From NCBI GenBank assembly GCA_963971425.1, contig OZ020515.1, forward strand, positions 21,324,637 through 21,388,636: 64,000 nt of DNA. The letters run 5' to 3'. Under the pieces are notes generated by a model, which was not told the DNA's origin, searched no databases, and worked only from the letters and a program-made list of their open reading frames with translations. Both the position numbers and the translations under genes were made by a program. This DNA comes from Bryoerythrophyllum caledonicum. Lineage: Eukaryota > Streptophyta > Bryopsida > Pottiales > Pottiaceae. Shown here one piece after another: positions 8,741 through 21,200 of the stretch (the stretch's first letter is position 1; each line of letters begins with the position of its first letter).

Positions 8741-9310
8741 TCTCAGTAACTTCTTTAAGAAGCTTGCCTTCACTGAATTACTCAAATAGCCATAAATAAT
8801 TCTATTTTAACTAAAAGTAGTCCGCATCAAAAGATCTGGCTAAAGGACAAGGTCGCGACATTGTACAGTCCCTCAACAGTTGTATAAAGCCACCTTGAGT
8901 CCACTAATGGTCGCCAAGTTGCGGACTTGGTTGGCTGTCAAGGTCCGTCGATTGTTGCCTGCCGGTTCCGGGTTCGAGCTTTATCAAACTCGTTGAACGG
9001 CCTGGATAGTTGCAACTTGGTACTTGCTAGTGAAAGCAGGAAATAAGCAGCCAACCGGCCACCTACGCTTCCCTGAGCTACAGTGACAAGATGCAGGCTT
9101 CCAAGTTATGCTAACAAGCTCCGGTTACCCCCCCATTGAACCAAACCGTGGATTTCTCCACGACCCCAACCTTTTGTATCTTTCTCCTCATATTCTATCC
9201 GATGTCTAAGGCAACATCTTTAATATTTTCACACAATATATTAATTTACAACGCGACATGCACCCCCTCTAAACCTGCACATCCTCTGGTATGTGCCAAG
9301 TTTAGCCTTC

Positions 9311-12300
9311 TTAATTTTCCTCCGCGCTTTGATTATCATTCTCTAACTCTTCCTCTGTTTCTGGTTGAGTATCAGACGCATCAAAGTCATTGATTTCTAA
9401 CCCTCCACCTCTTCTCCGAAACACTTTGATACGCTTGCCGGCCACAGGAATCCTTAATGGAGTTCCATCCAATTCTCGTAGTGAGTAAGTAGCATTATTA
9501 TGCACTTTGATCACCACGTAAGGTCCAAACCATCGCCTTGCAAACTTTCTGACTGTACTGTGTTGATGCTCCAAAGTACTATCAAACACCAACACCCAGT
9601 CTCCTTCTTCAATCTTCCTCATTCTCAAACGGTGGGTTCTATCAAATCTTTCCTTGTTGCCAAGCCTAGCAGCCTTGAGCCTTTCCAAAGCTTTTTGCAT
9701 ATGCTCGGGCAATCTTCCAAGCTGCTGAATGCGTAGCTCCAATAGTTTTTCTGTTGTAACATTGTCTTCCCAAGATAGAAATACCCAGGTTGGAATAGAT
9801 TCTTCTCCAGGCATTATAGGTTTGTGTCCATGCATAAGCTCAACCGGCATATAACCAGTGACTGTGCTATGTGTGGTTCTATCAGCCCATAGAGCAAACG
9901 GGAGCAATCTTGGCCAAAGGTTAGGCTTTCCTTTACAGGCCTTAACCAATGCGTGAATGATAGGAGGATGACCTCTCTCAATCTTGCCATTGGCCTCCGG
10001 ATTGTAAGCCGTTGTCAGCCTCAATTGCACCCCATATCTTTGGAAGAATTCTCGTGCTTCACTAGCATCCAATTCTCCTCTATCTGCTCGCATTCGACCA
10101 ATACTCCCATACCGACTGAAAATATCCTCGAGTATAAATCGGCAAATCCCTTCTGTCCCCTTGGTTCGCAAAGCCCTTCCTTCAACAAAATTTGAAAGTT
10201 CTTCTCTTGCCAATACAAGATATTTCATTCCCCAAATCCCAGGTGGCATCGCAACCAAATCAATCATCCATTGAAAGTGAATGGAAGGAGGGTAAGTGGG
10301 ATGCAGTTCATCTCTATGTCGGATCTTTGATTGCAGCTGACATGTAATACATGAAGCCACAAACTCCTCAACGTCCTTGTATAAGCCCTTCCACCAATAT
10401 CGTTCCTTGATTTTTGTGTAAGTGGCCCAAATCCCTCTGTGACCAGCCCAAAGTGCATCATGAAATTCCTTGAGCACTTGTACTTTGGTCTCAAAATCAC
10501 CCACTACTCTCAAAGGTAATTCATCAGCCCTCTTCCATAGGAATCCATTACGTAAAAGATATCCATAGGACTGTTGTCTGATGTCTTTGAAGGTCTTTTC
10601 AATCCATCCTTCTTGCCTCTTCAAAGTGCTCAAATAAAGTCCAATTTCTTTGAGCCTCCCTTCATATAACTCTTCTTTGAATGACAATATCTCATTCTTT
10701 GAACGTCCTCCATTTGTAGCCAACACATATGCTTCATCTGAGTGGTCCTCACTGTCTCCATGAGCCATCATTTCTTCTTCGTGAAAGTATCTGGCTCTTG
10801 ATAACATATCCGCCACAAGATTCTTCTTCCCAATAATGTGTACCAAAACTGGGTTCAAAGATTTGATGTATGCTATCCATCGCAACATAGCAATGTCCGG
10901 TGAAGAGCAGTTGGCAATCATGCCAAGAAGAGGTAAGCAGTCAGTCTCTAATACAACATTTGCGCCAATCAAGTAGTTTCTGTCTGCTTTCAAAGCTGTT
11001 AGCGCACCCCAAAGCTCTCTCTTGACTTGTGGATATGCCCTTTGACGTTCCGTAAGGATCCTTGCTCCAAATCGGATAGCAAACCGATTCCCTTCTGCAT
11101 CATCTTGGCCAATAGCCCATCCAATGGCTATAGGACTTGTATCAACTGTCACAATCACCGGTCTCTCACTCTTGTATTCCACTTGTTTTAGAACCGGTGG
11201 TGACTCTAAAATCTTCTTCAACTCCTCCATAGCCAAAGTTTGCTCTTGTTCCCAAAGAAATTTGTTCCTCTTTCTCAAAAGTTTATAAAGAGGCTCGGAT
11301 ATATGAGCAAAATGAGGTATCCAAATTTGATAGAAGACACAAGCTCCTAGAAACCTCCTTACTTCAGTGACATTGCTACAGGCTTTCATTCTGCCAATAG
11401 CATCCACTTTCTCAGGGTTAGGTTTCCGCCCAAATCTCCCACATAGATGTCCAACCACTAAGATTTCATCTACTCCAAACTTGGACTTGTCAATGGACAG
11501 AGTTAAATCCACCTCTTCAAGTCTGCTCAAGATCTTGTTTACATCACTGATATGCTCGTTTACAAATACTCTGCATCCATCGTCTTGAACAGTACAGTCT
11601 CTTCTTGCCTCCGCACAACCTTTTATAGGAATATCATCTACAAAAGGTATTGTTTTCTCAGGTATAAAGTCTCTCAGAATTTGATTCATAGCATTTTGCA
11701 TATGTGCTACCGAATTAGTAGCACCTTGAGGCAATGTACACATTCGCACTAATCCAAGTGGAGTTTTCATGGTTGTCAGATCTCTACTCTCAGCTGCAAG
11801 CTGGAATTGATCATAACCAGAATATAGGTCTCCAATGGAATAAATAGCATGCCCCGCAAATGCTTCTGCCACTTCATCAACAATAGGTCCAGATCCTTTG
11901 TTTCTGATCGTCACCTTGTTAGCTGGCTGCATATCTTGAATAAATCGCAATGCCCCAGACTTTTTTGGTACGGTGAACCAACGATTGGAATATGGAGCCA
12001 TCGAAGGCTCAAGTATCCCCATGTGTATCTTCTCCTTCAACAAATCAATCAATTTGGGAAGTAGTGCCCGTGGTACAGGTATTGGCTTCAAATCCCAAGG
12101 CACATGCGGCACAGTAAAAATAACCATCGGCGCAACCACACTTGGTTGTACACATCCAATCTCATCTGGTGAAGAAGCAAAGGCCTTTCCATGCTTAGAG
12201 AGCATATCTTGGAACTTCTTCTTTTCTAGCTCCGTTAAGAATACATCCCCTCCAATTTTCAAATTTGTCAATGTTTCTTCTGTAAACTTGTGACCAATTG

Positions 12301-12824
12301 TCTTGGCCCCTCTCAAACTCGGTTCTCTCCCCGCTTGTCTGATGTGCTCATCCGTGTCAGATGGTAATTGGGTCGCCACAGGTTTGACTTTCTTAGCCAC
12401 TGTTTTGTACTTGGTGTTCACCATGGCCTCATATTTCAACCCATGGCTTTGACAAACACCAGCTTTTGCCACTACATGGCAAATTTCATCATACAATGCT
12501 TGTGTATGTATTTTGATTACAATATCAGAAGCATTGTTTCTCTCCCTACTAACTTGCAAGTTTTGTAAGACTTGCAAAACATCATCTGCAAAGCCTTGTT
12601 CCTCATAGACTCCAGAAATAGTCTCTTCATCTAAAAGTAAACTCACTCTTTTTTAGATTTTTCTCTATCTTTTTCACCACCCTTCTATGTACAGGTTCCA
12701 AATCTTCAACACATGTGAACCGCGAAAATCCATGCTCTGTAATACTTAAAAACCCACTTTTAATAGTATGTACAGTGGAGGGTCTTGAACTTTCAGATTC
12801 TTTTGCACCCGTGGACCTCCACAT
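9311..12824 (-). CDS. pol: pol polyprotein, copy 2, same 1-nt frame break as copy 1
   Basis: Carries the six-T form of the homopolymer (12649-12654), so the ATG-started frame ends after 65 codons and the 1111-codon catalytic part follows in another frame. The protein encoded is identical to that of copy 1, including the EELE tail. All RT, RNase H and integrase active-site residues are present. Confidence 0.9.
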
Positions 12825-12838
12825 TCCACGTGTGCTGT

Positions 12839-15523
12839 TTAGAAATCCGAAAAAGTATGAGAAGTAGGTAGAGGACCATCTCTGAGCTGGACACGGTGCC
12901 TCTCATTCTCAGATCTCACTGTCAAGAATTGCACGGATCTCTTGCCATCAAGACTTCGAATTCGTGCATAGTGGGATCCATCATCCAATACTTTAGTCTC
13001 CATTCTTGATGCTGTAATATATGGTTGCCCCAAAATCACGGGATAAGCTCCCTGATTTTGGACAAAGAACTTTTGCTCCACTTCCACATCACCAATCTTT
13101 GCTGACACAGCAGGACAAGCTCCAAATAGATGTGTCCGCCCACTATTGGCTGCTCTCATCACCCATCCATGGTTAGTGTCAATAGGCCATTTGCCTTTCT
13201 CATAGACACTTCGAGACATGATATTTATCTCAGAACCATGGTCTACGAGAGCCAAAATCGGATCATCCATCCCCCCAAGCTTCACACGCGTCTCGGTGGT
13301 GGCTCTAGCCCAACACGGTAGAAAATAATCCGATCTCTCTTCACCTTCTCTTTCCAAAGAATGGACTATGCCGCATTTAAAGGTATTGGCTTCTATTATA
13401 GCCCTTCCCTCAAATGCTGCCACAATGTCCACCTTCTCCATCTTATTTTTCTTCTCTTCTAGAGGTCTTGGTGATTTGGTTGATTTCTTCAAGCCGTTCA
13501 CCCCCTCTAACTCTCCATTTACCACATGATGGCATTCCAAAAGATTCTTTGATTTCGCAAAATCTTTCTTCTCACCAATGGTGTATCCTTTGGCAATCAT
13601 GTGCAAAATCTCATCCTCCTCTTCATCAGTGAGACAAAGCTCTTCTTCTTCACCACCATCATCATCTACCGCCCTTTTCTCCTTTGCCTCTGGCTCACAC
13701 ATCAAGGCAAATACTTGCCCAACCTCTTCCTCTTCATCTTCAGTCATGTGGGTGTCCAAAGCCTTCACCATGACTGTCTCAGCTGTCATCTGTCTCTTCC
13801 TCTTGATGACATCAATAATCAGCTCATGAAAATCCTTCTTGGCAATGCCAAGAGCTTCTCTGAGCGTGAATTCAATCTTGGCATCCAAGATTCTCTCTTC
13901 CAACACCCCCTTCATGTCAATGGAAGATTCAATATCAGATTTCAACTTATAAGCGGGTCCCTTTCCCTTGCCTTTGTTAGAATCTTCTTTTTCTTTGCCC
14001 TTCTTGTTGCCACTTGGTTCTCCCCACACTTTCTCAGGTAGTGGTGCATCTCTTGGGTGAACAAATGAAGGTTTAGCAGGCCTTGAGCGTGTATGAACAC
14101 CAGGCTTTTCTTCGTTGGCAACCTCTTTTGCACCTTGAGGCCTCTTCTTCTGTGCAGGCTCTTCAACATCACCTTCATCAGCAGCTCTACCTCTTTTTTC
14201 TTCCACAGAGGCTTCGTGTTGCTCATCATCACTTTGCACCTCACCCAAAAATGCTCTGATGCTGATAGCATCCACTGGGTCTTCCCATCCGGTTGCCTTT
14301 CTTATGGCTTGAGCTCCTCTCTTCAATGTTTCAACACATGGAGTCAATTTGGCCTCAACCGGATGATAATCCACTCCAATGGCAAATGCCTCTGCACCTT
14401 GTACATGCATGCCACTTGATCTTCCAGATTTGTCCTCCATTAGCTTCTTCATTCCTCCTTTGCCAAAATTAGTGGGTACTGGCAAGTCGGTGGCCTTATC
14501 ATGGATCTTTCCATCCTCGAAGTGCACAATGCCTTCCTTAAGAGCCACATCAAGAGACATACAACCACGAAGGTTGTGGTCTTCCTCTTCATCGCACCAC
14601 AAGCACCTCCTCACAAATTTTCTCACACCATCAGATGATTGAGAAGAATTTGATGTTCGTGACTTCCACAGCTCGTTCATTTCCACCCTCAACTCCTTGA
14701 AACCCTTGATAAGCTCATCGAGGGCACCTCCTTCAACAATTTTTGCAGCCTTTGAAGTAGATGGCTCAGTTTTAGAGGACGCTGGAGTTTTTGAAAGCTT
14801 CTGAGCTGGAGCAACGGTTGCTTCAATTCGAGTGACAACGCCCCTAGACTTCACTCGCCGTTGTTTGGCAATAAGAGTGACAGTCTCTTCAATTCTCCTC
14901 CAGTCATTCGTGAAACCACCTTCAGTAGTTCGGTCACCCAAAAGTAGAAGCAGTCTATCTTCCAAAGCAGCATCTGCTGCTTGAAGAAACAACTCTGCCT
15001 TTCTAGTATCCAAAAGGCGTCTCTCTGCCATTGGCAGCTGGCTGTACTTCTTCTCAAAATCACGCAACAACTCATTCGGCCCCATATCGTTTCCAGGTTG
15101 CTGCTCCACCCAATCCAAAAAAGACCTCTTGGTCATCCTCTCCGAATCTTCATCAAAGTATTCATCTCGCAATCTTTCTTCAAAGATTGTCCAAGATGTC
15201 ACAGCCTCATCTTCAATTATCTCGCGTATCCGTTCTCGAATCTCAGGTATCACAGCCAAGCCAAAGGTCTCAACCATGCGATTTTCTGGCACTTGATGAA
15301 CCTCCATTTCGCAAAGATACACCCGTAGGAAGCTTGTGATGTTCTTCCCATCAAACCTTCCAATCTTGTCCACAATTCCTTTCAGAGCTTTCGTGGAACT
15401 CTGGCCACCAATCGGCTGTCCTCTCTGTTGCTCCATAAGCATCGCCAGAGCACCAAGAAGCCTCTCCATATTTGGTTGGGCTCCACCGGAACCATCACCA
15501 GTAGCACCTCCAGAATCACCCAT
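12839..15523 (-). CDS. gag: Gag-protease polyprotein, copy 2 (894 aa)
   Basis: Intact from the ATG at 15523. It differs from copy 1 by a single residue: Arg to Trp just before the zinc knuckle (NELWKSRT), a C-to-T change on the sense strand at 14668 in a CpG. The knuckle and protease motifs are unchanged. Confidence 0.93.
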   Translation of the reverse strand: MGDSGGATGDGSGGAQPNMERLLGALAMLMEQQRGQPIGGQSSTKALKGIVDKIGRFDGKNITSFLRVYLCEMEVHQVPENRMVETFGLAVIPEIRERIREIIEDEAVTSWTIFEERLRDEYFDEDSERMTKRSFLDWVEQQPGNDMGPNELLRDFEKKYSQLPMAERRLLDTRKAELFLQAADAALEDRLLLLLGDRTTEGGFTNDWRRIEETVTLIAKQRRVKSRGVVTRIEATVAPAQKLSKTPASSKTEPSTSKAAKIVEGGALDELIKGFKELRVEMNELWKSRTSNSSQSSDGVRKFVRRCLWCDEEEDHNLRGCMSLDVALKEGIVHFEDGKIHDKATDLPVPTNFGKGGMKKLMEDKSGRSSGMHVQGAEAFAIGVDYHPVEAKLTPCVETLKRGAQAIRKATGWEDPVDAISIRAFLGEVQSDDEQHEASVEEKRGRAADEGDVEEPAQKKRPQGAKEVANEEKPGVHTRSRPAKPSFVHPRDAPLPEKVWGEPSGNKKGKEKEDSNKGKGKGPAYKLKSDIESSIDMKGVLEERILDAKIEFTLREALGIAKKDFHELIIDVIKRKRQMTAETVMVKALDTHMTEDEEEEVGQVFALMCEPEAKEKRAVDDDGGEEEELCLTDEEEDEILHMIAKGYTIGEKKDFAKSKNLLECHHVVNGELEGVNGLKKSTKSPRPLEEKKNKMEKVDIVAAFEGRAIIEANTFKCGIVHSLEREGEERSDYFLPCWARATTETRVKLGGMDDPILALVDHGSEINIMSRSVYEKGKWPIDTNHGWVMRAANSGRTHLFGACPAVSAKIGDVEVEQKFFVQNQGAYPVILGQPYITASRMETKVLDDGSHYARIRSLDGKRSVQFLTVRSENERHRVQLRDGPLPTSHTFSDF

Positions 15524-15574
15524 TGTCCTCAACAAAGCTAGCAGCCCCAAAGCGCTCTCAGTGGAAGCACCAAA

Positions 15575-18218
15575 TGTCGAGTAGCGAGAGTTTTTCTTTG
15601 GGAAATCGCGGAGATCCTAGCTGCTGCTAAAAATTGTTTGAGAACAAAGATTGTCTCCAAATAAATCTCTAGTCTTGACCACCAGATCTTCTTGTCTTCA
15701 AATTTTTAATCTTCATTCTTCAATCTTCAATCTTCAAACTCCTCCCCGTTGGCCTATCCTGTGGTGGCTCTAAAGGGTTAAGGGTAAGGGTAGGTGATAA
15801 GAAACCACGGCCTCGGACGGGTAAAACGGGACGGCCAAACCACGAGCTGACCGTCCGAAAGATTGGCTCCTAAACTTCAAACCCACGGTGACCAGCAATC
15901 GCGCCTTACCGGTGGGAACAACATAAACACGACCGTGTGGGCCATTAACCCCACTTCGCCGCAACAAAGTTTACGAAGCAGAATTGAAAAACAACTAGCC
16001 TCCAAAACCGGCTGGGAATAACAAATAAAAACAACGAGCCTCCAAAGCCGGCTAGGAATAACAAGCAACACGCGAGTCTTCTAGTCTTCTTATCTTCAAG
16101 TCTTCATGTCTTCTTATCTTCAAGTCTTGAAGTGTTCAAAAACACAAAAGACCTCCCAAAGTTCTTGTCCACACTAGCTGCGAGCTTCCGATCGATGCCA
16201 CAGATGATTTGAGCCGCCAAATGCCAAGTGCTATAGTTTTTTGGAAAGCTGGTGCAATAAGCTAATACCCTCCAAAATCTCAAGTTATTCTAAACTACCT
16301 TCTAAAAGTTATGGAGGTTCAAAGTTTGTGCCTTCTTATGTCGATGGCAGCAAACCCTCTCCAACTTCGGCGGCTATAACTTCTATATTACTATTCTAAA
16401 TGAGCCGTATAATAGCTTTATAGAAAGCTAATTTAATAAGCTACAACTCCTCTAAATTTCACTTCAAACTAATCTACTCACTAAAAGTTGTGTAAGCTTA
16501 AAACTCACGCCTCCCCACTTCCAAGACGGCAGAACTCTCCTCTACTTAGATGGCTATAACTTTTTCATAGCGCATCTATATGAGTCGAGTGATAGCTTCT
16601 TAGAAAGCTAATACAATGAGGAATGCTTCTCTCAAATTTCAAGTCCGAACACAAAGTATCGAAGCCGTGGTGAAGGCCCGAAGTTGCTGCTCCTCTAATT
16701 GGGTAGCGGCCAACTACTCCTTACTCAATCTCTCATAACTTTTGCGTATGAACTCCAAATTGAACAAAAACACCGCTCAAAGAAGCGCAACTTCACAAGG
16801 AACAACTTCACAAACTTTCATAACATTCTCATGAAAAACGAGTACACACCGCCCGATCTCCTTCTCGGGAATTTTCTCACAGCACTCTCTACACACCAAA
16901 AAAACACACCAAGAGGAAAGGAGAGTCGCCCCTTATCCTTCCACATCAGCCCATGCCTAAGCCACATGGGCATCTAAAGCCTATTGGTTAACCTCCAAAA
17001 GCACTCTAAAGTCTATCAAGATAAGATAGGAAAGAAACCCCAACCATTGGGCTTCAAAAGGTGTGGTTCCAAAAGAATTCTAAGACGGTCAAACTTTTTC
17101 TTAGTTTCTTTTCTTTTTCTTTCTTGGATCTTGATCTAATGTAAACATAAACATATAACAAACTCCTATATTAACAACTAAATGGATTCTACCTTCATCT
17201 AACCATATAAAAACTCTAGAATTTGACGGAGTACCGCTGAAACATAACTTGCTCTCCGTTCATCGTTTAAAAAGGTCAGCGGCCCTCGAAGCCAAAGACG
17301 GTGGCCCATCTCATTAGAAAAGCGACTCACCATTTGGCCTTCATTGGTATTTTCAAAACACCCTTCAAACACCATCTGACGGCCACCCGTCAATGAAGCT
17401 TCAGCCTCCAATACAATCACTAGAACTTTCGCGTCCGGTTGTAGATTCACAAATGCAAGTTGCCGTAGACTTGGATCTGGACGTGGTTGAACACGACGCT
17501 CGGAAGGCCCCGCTTCATCTCGCACTCGCCGTCTGGAAGTTGATGGCTGAGAAGATTGAAACGGATCCTCCGGTAATTGCGATAACGACAACTCCCACTC
17601 ATCTGGGTCTTGAGAATCCATACTATCAACTCTAAGCTATCCAAGCTATTGGCTTGAAGCAAATCATGTGAGGCAAAGAAACTATCTTCCTTTTTATATC
17701 TCTCAGTAACTTCTTTAAGAAGCTTGCCTTCACTGAATTACTCAAATAGCCATAAATAATTCTATTTTAACTAAAAGTAGTCCGCATCAAAAGATCTGGC
17801 TAAAGGACAAGGTCGCGACATTGTACAGTCCCTCAACAGTTGTATAAAGCCACCTTGAGTCCACTAATGGTCGCCAAGTTGCGGACTTGGTTGGCTGTCA
17901 AGGTCCGTCGATTGTTGCCTGCCGGTTCCGGGTTCGAGCTTTATCAAACTCGTTGAACGGCCTGGATAGTTGCAACTTGGTACTTGCTAGTGAAAGCAGG
18001 AAATAAGCAGCCAACCGGCCACCTACGCTTCCCTGAGCTACAGTGACAAGATGCAGGCTTCCAAGTTATGCTAACAAGCTCCGGTTACCCCCCCATTGAA
18101 CCAAACCGTGGATTTCTCCACGACCCCAACCTTTTGTATCCTTCTCCTCATATTCTATCCGATGTCTAAGGCAACATCTTTAATATTTTCACACAATATA
18201 TTAATTTACAACGCGACA
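15575..18218 (-). repeat. LTR 2 (2644 bp), between copies 2 and 3
   Basis: Same ends and internal layout as LTR 1. It has A at the site equivalent to 7323 (like LTR 1; LTRs 3-6 have G) and G at the site equivalent to 8621 (LTR ORF Ser14). It shares the common sequence at the CT-rich positions where LTR 1 differs. Confidence 0.88.
17199..17621 (-). CDS. LTR-encoded ORF, copy 2, 140 aa, unknown function
   Basis: Intact. Differs from copy 1 only at residue 14 (Ser instead of Leu, a C/T difference in a CpG). Same position relative to its TATA box. Confidence 0.6.
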   Translation of the reverse strand: MDSQDPDEWELSLSQLPEDPFQSSQPSTSRRRVRDEAGPSERRVQPRPDPSLRQLAFVNLQPDAKVLVIVLEAEASLTGGRQMVFEGCFENTNEGQMVSRFSNEMGHRLWLRGPLTFLNDERRASYVSAVLRQILEFLYG

Positions 18219-18270
18219 TGCACCCCCTCTAAACCTGCACATCCTCTGGTATGTGCCAAGTTTAGCCTTC

Positions 18271-21200
18271 TTAATTTTCCTCCGCGCTTTGATTATCATT
18301 CTCTGACTCTTCCTCTGTTTCTGGTTGAGTATCAGACGCATCAAAGTCATTGATTTCTAACCCTCCACCTCTTCTCCGAAACACTTTGATACGCTTGCCG
18401 GCCACAGGAATCCTTAATGGAGTTCCATCCAATTCTCGTAGTGAGTAAGTAGCATTATTATGCACTTTGATCACCACGTAAGGTCCAAACCATCGCCTTG
18501 CAAACTTTCTGACTGTACTGTGTTGATGCTCCAAAGTACTATCAAACACCAACACCCAGTCTCCTTCTTCAATCTTCCTCATTCTCAAACGGTGGGTTCT
18601 ATCAAATCTTTCCTTGTTGCCAAGCCTAGCAGCCTTGAGCCTTTCCAAAGCTTTTTGCATATGCTCGGGCAATCTTCCAAGCTGCTGAATGCGTAGCTCC
18701 AATAGTTTTTCTGTTGTAACATTGTCTTCCCAAGATAGAAATACCCAGGTTGGAATAGATTCTTCTCCAGGCATTATAGGTTTGTGTCCATGCATAAGCT
18801 CAACCGGCATATAACCAGTGACTGTGCTATGTGTGGTTCTATCAGCCCATAGAGCAAACGGGAGCAATCTTGGCCAAAGGTTAGGCTTTCCTTTACAGGC
18901 CTTAACCAATGCGTGAATGATAGGAGGATGACCTCTCTCAATCTTGCCATTGGCCTCCGGATTGTAAGCCGTTGTCAGCCTCAATTGCACCCCATATCTT
19001 TGGAAGAATTCTCGTGCTTCACTAGCATCCAATTCTCCTCTATCTGCTCGCATTCGACCAATACTCCCATACCGACTGAAAATATCCTCGAGTATAAATC
19101 GGCAAATCCCTTCTGTCCCCTTGGTTCGCAAAGCCCTTCCTTCAACAAAATTTGAAAGTTCTTCTCTTGCCAATACAAGATATTTCATTCCCCAAATCCC
19201 AGGTGGCATCGCAACCAAATCAATCATCCATTGAAAGTGAATGGAAGGAGGGTAAGTGGGATGCAGTTCATCTCTATGTCGGATCTTTGATTGCAGCTGA
19301 CATGTAATACATGAAGCCACAAACTCCTCAACGTCCTTGTATAAGCCCTTCCACCAATATCGTTCCTTGATTTTTGTGTAAGTGGCCCAAATCCCTCTGT
19401 GACCAGCCCAAAGTGCATCATGAAATTCCTTGAGCACTTGTACTTTGGTCTCAAAATCACCCACTACTCTCAAAGGTAATTCATCAGCCCTCTTCCATAG
19501 GAATCCATTACGTAAAAGATATCCATAGGACTGTTGTCTGATGTCTTTGAAGGTCTTTTCAATCCATCCTTCTTGCCTCTTCAAAGTGCTCAAATAAAGT
19601 CCAATTTCTTTGAGCCTCCCTTCATATAACTCTTCTTTGAATGACAATATCTCATTCTTTGAACGTCCTCCATTTGTAGCCAACACATATGCTTCATCTG
19701 AGTGGTCCTCACTGTCTCCATGAGCCATCATTTCTTCTTCGTGAAAGTATCTGGCTCTTGATAACATATCCGCCACAAGATTCTTCTTCCCAATAATGTG
19801 TACCAAAACTGGGTTCAAAGATTTGATGTATGCTATCCATCGCAACATAGCAATGTCCGGTGAAGAGCAGTTGGCAATCATGCCAAGAAGAGGTAAGCAG
19901 TCAGTCTCTAATACAACATTTGCGCCAATCAAGTAGTTTCTGTCTGCTTTCAAAGCTGTTAGCGCACCCCAAAGCTCTCTCTTGACTTGTGGATATGCCC
20001 TTTGACGTTCCGTAAGGATCCTTGCTCCAAATCGGATAGCAAACCGATTCCCTTCTGCATCATCTTGGCCAATAGCCCATCCAATGGCTATAGGACTTGT
20101 ATCAACTGTCACAATCACCGGTCTCTCACTCTTGTATTCCACTTGTTTTAGAACCGGTGGTGACTCTAAAATCTTCTTCAACTCCTCCATAGCCAAAGTT
20201 TGCTCTTGTTCCCAAAGAAATTTGTTCCTCTTTCTCAAAAGTTTATAAAGAGGCTCGGATATATGAGCAAAATGAGGTATCCAAATTTGATAGAAGACAC
20301 AAGCTCCTAGAAACCTCCTTACTTCAGTGACATTGCTACAGGCTTTCATTCTGCCAATAGCATCCACTTTCTCAGGGTTAGGTTTCCGCCCAAATCTCCC
20401 ACATAGATGTCCAACCACTAAGATTTCATCTACTCCAAACTTGGACTTGTCAATGGACAGAGTTAAATCCACCTCTTCAAGTCTGCTCAAGATCTTGTTT
20501 ACATCACTGATATGCTCGTTTACAAATACTCTGCATCCATCGTCTTGAACAGTACAGTCTCTTCTTGCCTCCGCACAACCTTTTATAGGAATATCATCTA
20601 CAAAAGGTATTGTTTTCTCAGGTATAAAGTCTCTCAGAATTTGATTCATAGCATTTTGCATATGTGCTACCGAATTAGTAGCACCTTGAGGCAATGTACA
20701 CATTCGCACTAATCCAAGTGGAGTTTTCATGGTTGTCAGATCTCTACTCTCAGCTGCAAGCTGGAATTGATCATAACCAGAATATAGGTCTCCAATGGAA
20801 TAAATAGCATGCCCCGCAAATGCTTCTGCCACTTCATCAACAATAGGTCCAGATCCTTTGTTTCTGATCGTCACCTTGTTAGCTGGCTGCATATCTTGAA
20901 TAAATCGCAATGCCCCAGACTTTTTTGGTACGGTGAACCAACGATTGGAATATGGAGCCATCGAAGGCTCAAGTATCCCCATGTGTATCTTCTCCTTCAA
21001 CAAATCAATCAATTTGGGAAGTAGTGCCCGTGGTACAGGTATTGGCTTCAAATCCCAAGGCACATGCGGCACAGTAAAAATAACCATCGGCGCAACCACA
21101 CTTGGTTGTACACATCCAATCTCATCTGGTGAAGAAGCAAAGGCCTTTCCATGCTTAGAGAGCATATCTTGGAACTTCTTCTTTTCTAGCTCCGTTAAGA

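Larger units (their letters stand above)
6615..9258 (-). repeat. LTR 1 (2644 bp), between copies 1 and 2
   Basis: In element orientation it starts TGTCGCG at 9258 and ends CGACA at 6615, giving 5-bp inverted termini TGTCG/CGACA. A TATA box at 8729-8740 divides roughly 0.56 kb of U3 from roughly 2.1 kb of R-U5. The R-U5 part holds the 140-codon ORF, a degenerate 180-bp tandem repeat and a CT-rich stretch. No obvious AATAAA signal was found downstream of the TATA box. This LTR is the most divergent: bases 6754, 6756 and 6768 differ from the five other complete LTRs, and 9181 has a private T. Confidence 0.88.

Noticed and set aside
8961-8990. GGTTCCGGGTTCGAGC resembling a tRNA T-arm in each LTR
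   Set aside because: No matching acceptor, D-arm or anticodon stem could be placed around it; it is part of U3.
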